This document shows, in pieces, positions 12,033 through 22,629 of a stretch of 64,000 nt of DNA. Numbering within the stretch: position 1 is the first letter of the stretch; each line of letters starts with the position of its first letter. The notes under the pieces were generated by a model. It was not told the origin of the DNA, ran no database searches, and worked only from the letters and a program-made list of their open reading frames with translations. Source of the DNA: Symsagittifera roscoffensis. Its lineage: Eukaryota; Xenacoelomorpha; Acoela; Convolutidae. The position numbers and the translations under genes are program-made. The stretch spans positions 19,053,877 through 19,117,876 of the forward strand of contig NC_087066.1 in NCBI RefSeq assembly GCF_963678635.1, read 5' to 3'.

Positions 12033-13707
12033 GCGATCGTGATCAGCTTATAGGGCGAGCTCGAGTTGTCAAAACAGATCATGGTGCAAAATGTATCCAC
12101 GCACCATGATCTGTTTTGACCTTACATCAAAGGTTGACTGAGCGAGTCTGGAAATTTTACGGAAATACTTGATACGAGAGGCGGAATCAATGGAATTCAG
12201 TTTGTTTGGAACCTCTGACTGGAAAGACATTTTTTTTTTGATTTGATATGTCTATTTTCGTCCAGAAATTGGCATTTCCATTGTCTGATTATTTTGATTT
12301 AAGAAAAGTTTTTTTTTTAATTCTCGAGTCAGATCCATGTTCAGATGGATGCCCAATTTGATCATTGTTTAGCTTTAGCATGACAATTTTATGATGTGTA
12401 TTTTTTGGGGAAGAAGATTCAAAAAAGTTTCGAGTGCAGCAAGCTTCTGTTAATGACCACTGGTACTGTAGCCCAATGTTTTTTAGTTTCTAGAAGGTCA
12501 AAGACACAACGACGATGCGCGATGTGGACTTGGACTCTGAGTCCTGGGAGTAAGAGTCAGTCGGTCATACGAAAAAGGTTTAATTTAATTGACTCGAAGT
12601 AAGTTTTCAATGAAATTCAATTGGCCCTGTCATGCTCAATTTTCTTACAACAACTGAAAATCAAAAATCAACACAAAAGAGCAGCCGAATTAACCTTAGC
12701 GGGAAAGTTAAGAGACGAGAGACAAATTTGTCCGTGAATATCAATTTAAGGTAGATTTGTTTAGTTCTTGATCTAGGATGGGTATTCAATTCCCCCGGAT
12801 GGCACAGCCGAACCTTCCAAGCCGAGTTGAAAAACATCTTAACCATGAATTTGTGATGAAAAGCAGACTCAGATTATTCCAGATTTTTAATATTTTAAAT
12901 TTTAGACTGGAACTGGAATATTACTGAGAAATGATAAAAACGGATATGTTAACTTTACATCGTGACCAGGGATTGCAATATATACATCGATACTTCTGCT
13001 TTAATTATGTCTTTGAAAGCCAGTCTTAAAAATAAAATGGATTTTGATATTTTTGACACAGTAATAATGAACATCCCTTAAAAATGAAAAACAATTCGAT
13101 TTAATTGATACTTTAATACCTTCATCTTTTAAATTTCAACTTTAACATCTGAAAAACTTGCAATTTTTCATAAAACTATTTAAAAAATTTCGAATAAAAG
13201 CATTTTTCTGTTCGCTTTTTGCTGCTCCTCAGTTGCTTAAGCAATTCTTAAGAATTACTCCCAAATATTGGTTGACTAGTTGCTAATGGAGAGCGAAATA
13301 TCTATTTCATTTCATTTTGAGCTGAATAGTGTTTTTAGTGATTATCACGTTGTCTGAGGGTCTGAGATCCGATCCAGCCATGAGGCTTTGAATATGATTA
13401 CATACAAACAAAAGTTGATTTAAATTTGTTTGATTGATGGCCTAAAAACGGTAACAAGATGATTAGCCCTTAAGCAGACCTGAAAATCAACTGGCTAGGT
13501 CGAGACGGTTGAAAACGAGTAGAATTCAGGTAACTGTTGTCAATAGGGACTTTTTCGACGCTCCGTCACCGTGTAAATTTTGGGCGAATTTTACATGGCT
13601 AAAAGAGTGCAAATTGTGGAGCAAGAGACAATTTGATTGGGAAGTTCGCCCACTGAAGTGATCCAATGGTCCAAGAATTACTTGAGTTGTACTTGACGAA
13701 ATGTCAT
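12033..13707 (+). repeat. Long direct repeat A (LTR-related)
   Basis: A 1.67-kb repeat whose second copy (B) is at 16,354-17,099 plus 19,375-20,831. The part from about 12,770 on is also recognisably related to the giant element's LTR: GGATGGCACAG, GTGTTTTTAGTGATTATCACG, a GGTCGAGACGG block, and CGACGCTCCGTC followed by GGGCGAATTTTACA. Copy A lacks about 510 bases present in B (roughly 19,940-20,452). No ORF is credible. Confidence 0.75.
12068..12120. repeat. Perfect 20-bp inverted repeat with 13-base loop
   Basis: Left arm GTCAAAACAGATCATGGTGC at 12,068-12,087. The exact reverse complement is at 12,101-12,120. It is conserved in copy B at 16,389-16,408 and 16,422-16,441, where the arms are unchanged and the loop differs at two positions. 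Confidence 0.9.
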
Positions 13708-13708
13708 G

Positions 13709-16358
13709 AGTTATGCTTGAAAAAAAAATTCTTGAGTCATAGTTGTATTATATAATCGTGTTTGCAGTTAGTTCCAGAACTGTTGTCCATAAATGACGAC
13801 AAACTACAATGAGATTGTCAGCAGCACTTGGAGAATATGACAAAAACCACAGACAAAAAGGGAGCAAATCCCTGTGTCTAATAGGGCATGAATCCTCATA
13901 ACTACTACTTCTACTACTACTTTAGATGTAAGCATCTGTGTTTAGTTAATTGATAGCATTTTTTCTAATTATGCTGAGGTTAGGCCAGTTTTAGGTTGAT
14001 CTATCTGAAATGAACCAAATTATTAATGTCCAATAAGAACTAATGGTGATTACTTCAAGTACCTGCTCTGTTTTCAATGACGTTCGCGTGTTTTAGGTAT
14101 GTAGAGACCTAGACATGTGGGCGTACCTTTTTTTATCTAGGGGCTATTTTGTTTGTGGCCTTTTTATCCATGTCATAAGCGAATGGTGAACTTGGACCGA
14201 CTGATTGAGGTACAAAACATAGTATCCCATATGCTTAAGCCGATGGTCTTAAGGCCCATTTTCTTAAAATCATATTGATTTGAGTGACCGACTCAACTTG
14301 AGTCATTGATGTTCTGAAGGAAATGTTACATTTAATTGCTTTCGATTAGTCAAGTTTTTAGAACATTTTGTAGACATGTTTTTTTTCTAGATCTTTTGTA
14401 ATTTTGTTTAATAACCCTTATGATAGACAATATTAGCGATTTTAATTGAAGTAAAATTTTAAAAATCTTATAAACTCATCAGGAATTCCCATTTGAAGGA
14501 AACGGAGAATGAATCGTTGCCGAGTCGAGGTTCCAAAATCTTCTCGGGAAAACTAGTGATTATAAGAAAACAGATTCGGTAACTTCGTAAGAATTTGAAA
14601 CAAATGTTCGTGTTAAAACGCAGTTTTCAACACCAATGAGCTGCACAAAAGTTGCAGCTTGTGTTCACGCACTTTGACAATATAGGAATTCCCATTTGAA
14701 GGAAACGGAGAATGAATCGTTGCCGAATCGAGGTTCCAAAATCTTCTCGGGAAATCTAGTGATTATAAGAAAAGAGATTCGGTAACTTCGTAAGAATTTG
14801 AAACAAATGTTCGTGTTAAAACGCAGTTTTCAACACCAATGAGCTGCACAAAAGTTGCAGCTTGTGTTCACACACTTTGACAATATAGGGGTTTGTTCAT
14901 GTTTTAAAGCCTGATTTAATAATGAAAAGCTATTTTTTCACATTACTTCAAACAGATATTTTATTAAAAATCGATATTTAGCCGCTTTTATTTGTATGTT
15001 CAAATAGCCGAAGCAGCGTAGGCCTATGACTTTTTTAATGCTATGCAGCATTAACAAAGCCAATAATAAGTTTTTGGTCTCAGTTGCCGCCCGGTATTTA
15101 AAAATTTGAAAGTTATCTCTTGAAGCTTTTTATAAATTTAATTTTAGGAAAAAATCCTACTTCCGTCTGTATTTTCTATTCACCATTTTGTAACGAAATA
15201 TTTTCTTCTCATTGAGCAAAGTTGCGAAGCTCCGCTTCGCCTCGGTGTTTACCTTGCTTTTTTGTTTAGGCCATGATTTTAACTTCAAAAGTTAAGGTCA
15301 GTCATATATTAACTTATGAGAGAATTTAACAGTATTCCAAGAGCTTCAAATTGTTACATTTTGATTTGAATTTCGATAGCTAAAAAGTTTTCATAATATT
15401 TCAATCAACCTTTTTTCGGTTTCCTTGTTCTGTTAGCTTTTCCATTTGTCTCGTGGCTGTGTTACTTATAAAAGTATACGCTAAGTATTTGTTTAGACGA
15501 AGTTTTAGCTGCAGTAGGTTGCTAGTTTTAATGTTGTGTACCCATGCCGCAGCATTCCCGGGTGGCCGAAAAAACTAAATACCTCCGGTTTAAATTTGGG
15601 GGCCCTGTACACTTTATTTTCTTTGTTGTCGCGGGGGGGGGGGGGGGGTATTTGGGAGGAGGGGAATGAAGAATGGATGGACTAAGTTTGGGGATTGGGT
15701 TAGAGATAAAGGACCCCAAATAAGAAAACAATGTTTTTTCTAAGTAAGGTCGTAGGATCTCCTTCACTATCCCCCCTATGGTACCTAACAACGCATCTCC
15801 CCCATATTAAGAAATTGGTAGGGGGGGGGGGGGGTTTGTTAAGTAGATTTAAATTTTCGGCTTTTTATTTCGGCTAACGAATTTATTGTTGGCTAACGAA
15901 TTTATTTTTCGGCTATCCGGGAACGAATTTATTTTTCGGCTATCCGGGAACTAATTTATTTTTCGGCTATCCGGGAACGAATTTTTTTTTCGGGTATTCG
16001 GCTCCGTGACACGCCACCGTTTTATATTTTTGCTGAAGCATTTCTTAGGTTTCATTGCACACGGATGGAGGCTTTTTAAACGAGTCTTGACAACGAATTT
16101 GTTGCTGCTCAGATTGGGGTACGCTAGTTATTTCCAGACTTTGATGGTCGCCCAGATACTATTCGGCGACCAAAGTTTCATAGTCTGAACGGCATTTTTC
16201 AGATGCGGACTAAGTCTGGAAATATCGGATGTCGATGGTCAGATTTCGATTATCTGGAATTTAATTGCGATCGATTCTTTAAATCAGTCGTTATAGCCTT
16301 GAAATAATCGCGATACTGTAACAAAAATGTCAAACTTAATCTGACAACTTATCGCGAT
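13709..16358. repeat. Repeat E, copy 1
   Basis: About 2.65 kb closely matching 53,132-55,572. It starts AGTTATGCTTGAAAAA and ends near TATCGCGAT. Inside are a 203-bp tandem duplication (14,481-14,886), a GCGAAGC-TCC-GCTTCGC hairpin (15,224-15,240), two long G runs (near 15,632 and 15,820), and three to four tandem copies of a 25-27 base unit containing TTTTTCGGCTATCCGGGAAC (about 15,890-15,990). No protein is recognisable. It lies between direct repeats A and B. Confidence 0.8.
14481..14886. repeat. 203-bp tandem duplication inside repeat E
   Basis: Units 14,481-14,683 and 14,684-14,886 begin AGGAATTCCCATTTGAAGG and differ at only a few positions. Each has a 7-bp hairpin AGCTGCA/TGCAGCT. The corresponding region of the other E copy (about 53,898-54,101) has one unit only, so the duplication arose in this copy. 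Confidence 0.9.
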
Positions 16359-17099
16359 CGTGATCAGCTCATAGGGCGAGCTCGAGTTGTCAAAACAGAT
16401 CATGGTGCAGAAGGTATCCACGCACCATGATCTGTTTTGACCTTACATCAAAGGTTGACTGAGCGAGTCTGGAAATTTTACGGAAATACTTGAAACGAGA
16501 GGCGGAATCAATGGAATTCAGTTTGTTTGGAATTTCTGACTGAAAAGACAATTTTTTTTATTTGATTTGATATGTCTACTTTTTTCCAGAAATTGGCATT
16601 TCGATTGACTGATTGGGCTGATTTAAGAAAAGTTTTTTTTTTAAATTCTCGAGTCAGATCCATGTTCAGATGGATGCCAAATTTGATTATTGTTTAGTTT
16701 TAGCATGACAATTTTATGATGTGTGATTTTTGGGGAATAAGATTCAAAAAAGTTTCGAGTGCAGCAAGCTTCTGTTAATGACCACTGGTACTGTAGCCCA
16801 ATGTCTTTTAGTTTCTAGAAGGTCAAAGACACAACGACGATGCGTGATGTGGACTTGGACTCTGAACCCTGGGAGTAAGAGTCAGTCGGTCATACGAAAA
16901 AGGTTTAATTTAATTGACTCGACGTAAGTTTTCAATGAAATTCAATTGGCCCTGTCATGCTCAATTTTCTTGCAACAACTGAAAATCAGAAATCAAGGAA
17001 CAGAGCAGCCGAATTAACCTTAGCGGGAAAATTGGTAAAAATCAGACGAGAGACAAATTTGTCCGTAAATATTAATTTAAGGTAGATTTGTTTAGTTCT
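16354..17099 (+). repeat. Long direct repeat B, left part
   Basis: Matches 12,033-12,767 with scattered substitutions, including the 20-bp inverted repeat. Similarity stops at TTTAGTTCT (17,099), where a retroelement is inserted. It resumes at 19,375. Confidence 0.85.
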
Positions 17100-19374
17100 A
17101 CAATCAAATTGAACGAGAAATAAAAAGAGCGTATATACCGCACATTTTACAGTTGAAGCAGTAAAGCGAAGGGTGTGTGTCAACTAGTTGCCTCAAGGAT
17201 GCATGCAGAGTTCCCGCGCTGAATCGCTAGGTCTAGCTTTTGTTTGAGAATTTTAAAAGCTACTTTCTCACCTGTTAAGACTGTTGTTTGCCTTGCAAGT
17301 TCTTTCAAGAAAACTGCAGTAGACCTACCAGCGCCACCCAGTGTTTCCATGGCAACGGGTTTGAAAATTACAGTGGAAGACAGATCTGAATAGTGGTTTT
17401 TTTTTGCAGACTTCGGCCTCGGAAGCTGCATTGGCACCCGGAAGAACTCCCATTCGCAGCTTAGAGATTGCCATACGACTTATACATAAAAAATCCCATG
17501 CCAAGGTCCGTCCTCGCTGCCATGGCATTAGTGTGTGTCTATCTGGTCTGCGTCCATCTTTGCGTAGCAGCCCGATAGGTTCTAGTGTGGAACTGATGCC
17601 GAGTGATTTTATAGAATCTTTAATGATCATGTTGCCATTCGAGTGTCTGATGAACCTGTGCTTGATCTTCGGGCAGACAAATGCGTGTCTTCCATCTGTT
17701 GCTGCGACATAGCCACATTTAAACGTGTGTTGTGCGGTTACTGGGGCTCCAAAAGCAGACCAGCTGAAATACGGAACTCATCATTGGACAAAGTCAGACC
17801 CAGCGGACGAGAAGGAAGGACGTCCAGCCAAGCGCCTAAACCTACCGCGCGACAGCCGTGATTACGAGCAAGTGAGTTTTTGTCGGTACAATTGCTCAAA
17901 ATTTTTGCGGATTGTTGTTCGTAGATAGGTTTTGTCCAAAATTTTTGAGCGCACTGGGGGTTAAGTCTTCAAATCGGTGGTTGCTGAGAGACTCCCAGTG
18001 GTCGACGGCTTCGTTAAAAAGACCAGGATTGCTTATCTCAGGAGAAAGGCAGTGCCGTAAATTTTCAGTGGAAACAAAAGAAGCAAGAAATGCTGATGAC
18101 CTGAGAGCGCTGGTGTTTGAAAGACCAAACCCTTTTTGTTTCGTGGGCAAGCAAATACAGTTGAAGATTCTCTCAAGTCAAGGCGTACACGTGTGTCGAT
18201 TTCGTCGAGTAAATCTGTGTGTTTAAAGGCAGGACTAGCGCGGATGACATACATAAGTTTAGGGACAAAGAAACAAATTTTAATCAGAAAGAAAGCGGTT
18301 TGACATGGTAAAGAAGCTGTTCGCTGCAGGAGTGTCTTCAGTTTCGCAAGTTTTTCCACTAACTCTGCTCGATTTGACCGAGTGCCTAGACCAGCCCCAA
18401 GAAGTGTGCTGTCCTCGGCATCAACGAATTGAATAGTGGGAAATGTCTCACGAAAAGCTCTTTCTATCTCCTTTTAACTGCTCCCAAAAGCTGTCACCTC
18501 GCATTTCTTCTCAATCAAAGGAAGACCAAGTTTCTCACATGCTTGTTTGATACTCAGAAGATCATGGATAGTGGTGCGCCATTCATCAGCAAGAGCAACG
18601 TCATCCAGGTATCCAGTTTTCAGCTTGCTCAAGAGGTTATGCAAATCAGGATGCAGGACAAGACAAAAGCCAAACGTAGCCCAGGGATCGCCTTGCAGAA
18701 AACCTTCTGTTGATTTGATGGTGAAGGCACCATATAACAAGAAACTGCTGTCTTCGTAGCAGAGTTTCACAAAGCTAAGGATCTCCGGGGCGTGTTCATT
18801 GATGGCTTTCAAAATGACATCACGTCATACACTGTTGAAGGCGTTGGCAAAGTCAATTTTGACAAAGGCTTGATCACGTTCTGCGCATTCAATGATATCG
18901 CGCGCTACATGGGCCGCCGCCTCACTTCCGTGTTTAACACCATCTCTAGCTGAAAAGGGAAAAGGCCAAAAATAATCTTTGAGTTTTTCCAGCATGCGCC
19001 GTGAAATGCATTTGGAAGTGAGTCTTCGCAAAGTGTCTCCAATCGCGATCGGGCGTATTTCTCCTCATTTCTTGGCCAAAGAGATGAGTGTAGCACTGGA
19101 GACGACAGGCTTGATGAACGCAGGGATGTTGCCTGTCAACAATAAATTTGTGTAGTCTGTCAGATGCGAAAGCACGTTGTTGCCAGCTTCGTTAGCAGAT
19201 GGTGAAAGTGCGTCTTTCACGTGTTGTGGTCTGAGGCCCGTCGGTCCACCAGCACTACCTGCAATAAAAGACATGACCGCTCTCCTGACTTCAGACTGAC
19301 TAACTTGAAGTTGAACACAGTCGTTAGATGGGGGTGTAGCTTTGTCTGCGGGTGCAGGAGGGTGTTTCGCGTCT
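17100..19374 (-). mobile_element. 5'-truncated reverse-transcriptase retroelement inserted in repeat B
   Basis: Alignment with the uninterrupted copy A puts the insertion at 17,100-19,374. The target TTCT appears on both sides (17,096-17,099 and 19,375-19,378), a probable 4-bp target duplication. The element reads on the - strand. It starts inside the RT fingers, so it is truncated at its 5' end, and it runs to about 60 bases past the last protein homology. Confidence 0.75.
17180..19280 (-). pseudogene. Reverse transcriptase with conserved C-terminal domain, decayed
   Basis: Reading 3' to 5' on the + strand, the fragments are: fingers (19,274-19,065, GGPTGLRPQHVKD), palm with motif A (18,825-19,031, KIDFANAFNSV), motifs B and C (18,474-18,812, EGFLQGDPW and GYLDDVALADEW), thumb (18,033-18,359, FFVPKLMYVIRASP), and a C-terminal domain (17,180-17,630, DGRRPDRHTLMPWQRGR, VAMETLGG, AIQRGNSA). 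This matches a retroelement RT family common in invertebrates, which I recognise by these C-terminal signatures but cannot name with certainty. In-frame stops fall between the palm fragments and a frame change precedes the C-terminal domain. The catalytic aspartates are still present, yet the gene is dead. Confidence 0.8.
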
Positions 19375-20831
19375 TTCTTGATCTAGGAGGGGTATTCAAT
19401 TCCCCGGATGGCACAGTCGAATCTTCCAGGCCGCGTTGAAAAGCATCTCAATCATGATTTTGTGATGAAAAGCAGACTCAGATTATTCCAGAATTTTAAT
19501 ATTTTGAGTTTTCGATTGGAACTGGAATATTGCTGAGAAATGATAAAAACGGATATGTTAACATTACATCGTGACCAGGGAATGCAATATATACATCGAT
19601 ATTTCTTGTTTAATTATGTCTTTGAAAGCCAGTTTTAAAAATAAAATGGATTTTGATATTTTTGACACGGTAATAATGAATATTCCTTAAAAATGAAAAA
19701 CAATTCGATATTATTGATACTTTTATACCCTCATCTTTTAAATTTCAATTTTAACATCTGAAAAACTTGCAATTTTTCATGAAACTATAAAAAAAACGAA
19801 TAAAAGCATTTTTTCTGTTCGCTTTTTGCTGCTCCTCAGTTGCTTAAGCGATTCTTAAGAGTTACTCCCAACTATTGGTTGACTAGTTGTTAATGGAGAG
19901 GGAAATATCTCATTTTTGAGCTGAATATCAATATTCGATGAGTCAAGTCAAAAATCGAAGAATATCAAAAAATCGATACTGTCGTGATTTCATTATTCGA
20001 TATTGACCTAATCCAATTTTTTTATTTCCCTGATTGTGTCAGAAACGAAACAGCCGAGAGCGAGACGAAAAACAGTCGAAGGAAGAGAGATGATAAAAAA
20101 ATCGAAACGAAGTCTCCTATCGTGACACGCAATCACGGTAAGGTGCTTACTGGTAGCGGAAACGGAAGGTCCAGTGGGATATTCGTGACAGCTCCGAACC
20201 CTACCAGGCATTAGAAGATTAGAGATAACGACGTTATTCCTGAGAGAGCTTGGTTGGCAGATCCGGTGCCCAGAGACTCTTTCAACAAACAGTTTTAGCA
20301 GCTGTAATGCTCTGAACGCAATTAGTTTGATAAGTTGTTGATTTGGTACTTCACAGTATGAGCATTTAGAGGCGAGGAAAGAGTCAATCCATCTCTAAAG
20401 GATCTTTCATATAACTGTCACTAACAATACCTTTAATTGTCGTTCTAGCCGTGTTTTTAGTGATTATCACGTTGTCTGAGGGTCTGAGATCCGATCCAGC
20501 CATGAGGCTATGAATATGATTACATACAAACCAAAGTTGATTTAAATTTGTTTGGCTGATGGTAACCAAAAACGGTAACAAAATGATTATTTCTTAAGCA
20601 GACCTGAAAATCAACTGGCTAGGTCGAGACGGTTGAAAACGAGTAGAATTAAGGAAACTGTTGTCAATAGGGATTTTTTCGACGCTCCGTCACCGTGTAT
20701 TTTTTGGGCGAATTTTTCATGGCTAAAAAAGTGCAAATTGTGGAGCAAGAGACAACTTGATTGGGAAGTTCGCCCACTGAAATGACCCAATGGTCCAAGA
20801 ATTAGTTGAGTTGTACTTGACGAAATGTCAT
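19375..20831 (+). repeat. Long direct repeat B, right part (LTR-related)
   Basis: Continues repeat B after the insertion and ends at CGAAATGTCAT, as A does. It retains about 510 bases deleted in A. It shares many blocks with the giant element's LTR, for example GGATGGCACAG at 19,403, AAACAGTCG near 20,069 and GACGCTCCGTCACC near 20,681, and ends like the LTR with GGGCGAATTTTTCA. It is best read as an older, diverged relative of that LTR. Confidence 0.75.
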
Positions 20832-21038
20832 AGCCTAATTGTTGTGATAAACTTATTAAATAGATTTTTTCAGTTAAAAATGAATAACAGGGCAGCCGTG
20901 GTGGCCCTCTATTTCTAACTACTGATTATCACTACACCAAATTCAACAAACCTGGTCTCTGGGAAAACAGCTTCTTCCTTCTTTTCTCCATCTCCAGTAC
21001 CAGCTGAGTTCTTTCCTTATTTCCTTATTTTTATCTCT

Positions 21039-21692
21039 ATGTTAGAAATCATAGCCGCAAGTTGCCTTTCTCCCTCAATCGAACAAGGTCTAACCCCTGA
21101 ACAGAAAAATATAGTAAAGCAAATTGTCTACGCCGAGGGGGGATTTAACCTGAACCCATGGACGAACTTTAAATTTAAAAACGTTACCGATTATATACGA
21201 GCAACGAGCAAATCTATTATACTATAGCACGATCTTATCAACAATTCGATCACAGAGTTTGAAAAGATCAAACCCCTTACGACTCAGCAACTCCTGGATA
21301 CTCTCAGAAGCTTTAACAATCTGTTTGCTATTGTCTACTGTCAGCGTACGGGAGCAGAAAATATATTCGACGAGCTACGAACTCTTGACACGATTGTCAT
21401 CGACGTTACAAAACATCTTATCAGCAAATCAGAGAGTCTAGACGAAAACATCACAGGACTTTATCGCGAGCTGCACGAGTCATCTGATCTAGAACTACGA
21501 TCTTTCTCGGTAGTCTTGCACTACTATCCGAACCTTCACGCGATCTTCAAAACCCGCTCCGAAAAACAAACCATCGAAGAATCGACGAAGAGCCAAGAAG
21601 AGGCAACGCTCAGCAACCCCACAATAAAACGGTTAGTAAAACTCGTACTGTTTGTACTCTTTGAGTCCTTTGACTCGGAGTCCCCTTTCTAG
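21039..21692 (+). pseudogene. ORF0-like frame at the 5' end of the LINE
   Basis: One reading frame of about 217 codons starts at ATG 21,039 and is interrupted by a single TAG at 21,225-21,227. The protein is soluble-looking and rich in L, S, T, E and N. No motif or family is recognised. It lies upstream of ORF1 and ends within the first of two 29-bp direct repeats, so it could be an extra LINE ORF. The one stop suggests recent decay. Confidence 0.5.
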
Positions 21693-21749
21693 TTTTACTA
21701 CATTAGTATATAACTGAGTGTACTCTTTGAGTCTTTTGACTCGGAGTCC
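21655..21749 (+). repeat. Pair of 29-bp direct repeats between LINE ORFs
   Basis: 21,655-21,683 and 21,721-21,749 are identical except for one C/T difference. Both contain TACTCTTTGAGTC and the small palindrome GACTCGGAGTC. They flank the stop codon of the ORF0-like frame and the region just before the ORF1 ATG. Confidence 0.85.
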
Positions 21750-21762
21750 TCACCAAACAAAT

Positions 21763-22626
21763 ATGACACGAAATCTTGAAATGACCACTGATTCCGTATG
21801 CGAAACTTGCCAACAAAAAATCAAAAAGAATGAAGATACTTTCTGTTGCATCGTGTGTAATTGCAAAATGCACCTGACGAAAAGCTGTACCAGCCTAAGC
21901 GATACAGCAATCAATGGTATTACGACACTGGGAAAAAACATTGCTCTACTCTGCAACAAATGTGTGGATTCCAACGGATATGAGAGACTCAGGAAAGCAG
22001 TCAGTGACGCTGAACAAACCTCGCCGAAGCAATTCAAGAAGATTGAAGAGGACATGGACGAACTCAGAAAAAACGTACAGGAGATTAAAACGCTGTTCTC
22101 CCAAACCACAATGAAGCCAAATGAGATCAAATCAGAAGCAAAAACCAAGGTACCGATAAACGCAACGCCTAAACAAGAAAATCAAAACGAAATCCGCATC
22201 CGCGGCATCCCTGAACTAAACGACAGAGATCAGAGAAAAAGACAAGAAAATGACCTCCAACAAGTAAAGGAAATCTTGGAGCACATGCAAATTGTGCCAG
22301 AGATAGTTGATCTGTTCCGAATGGGTCAACGACAGGAAGGCAAGGACCGAACCATACTGGTAAAAGTCCCAATTTGGCAGAAACGACTAATACTATCATC
22401 CGCTTGCCGCCTAAAAACATATGACAAACCTGTGTTTGTCAGCCGCGAGCTATCAGTGGATGAAGCAAAACTCGAAAATCAAGCACTGCAAAAACGGCGG
22501 GAGCTCATAAATGAAAACATCGATAAACAAAACCTGCGCATCCGCGATGGAAAACTCTACCAGAAAATAAAAAACAGATGGACAGCAGTTGCAACCGAAA
22601 AAACGGAGAACTCAATCTCCAATTGA
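21763..22626 (+). CDS. LINE ORF1: PHD-like zinc finger, coiled coil, nucleic-acid-binding domain
   Basis: This is ORF1 of the non-LTR retrotransposon; such proteins bind the element's RNA and help form the ribonucleoprotein particle. The start is taken at ATG 21,763 (MTRNLEMTTD). The frame is open a little further upstream, but without an ATG. Residues about 10-60 form a PHD-type zinc finger: CETCQQK, CCIVCNCKMHLTKSC, LLCNKC, with Cys and His spaced for two zinc ions. A charged helical stretch (EEDMDELRKNVQEIKTL) is a likely coiled coil. The rest (EIRIRGIPE, then ILVKVP, ending RIRDGKLYQKI) resembles the RRM-like and C-terminal domains of LINE ORF1 proteins. At about 287 residues the ORF is intact, unlike its neighbours. 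Confidence 0.8.
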   Translation: MTRNLEMTTDSVCETCQQKIKKNEDTFCCIVCNCKMHLTKSCTSLSDTAINGITTLGKNIALLCNKCVDSNGYERLRKAVSDAEQTSPKQFKKIEEDMDELRKNVQEIKTLFSQTTMKPNEIKSEAKTKVPINATPKQENQNEIRIRGIPELNDRDQRKRQENDLQQVKEILEHMQIVPEIVDLFRMGQRQEGKDRTILVKVPIWQKRLILSSACRLKTYDKPVFVSRELSVDEAKLENQALQKRRELINENIDKQNLRIRDGKLYQKIKNRWTAVATEKTENSISN

Positions 22627-22629
22627 CTA

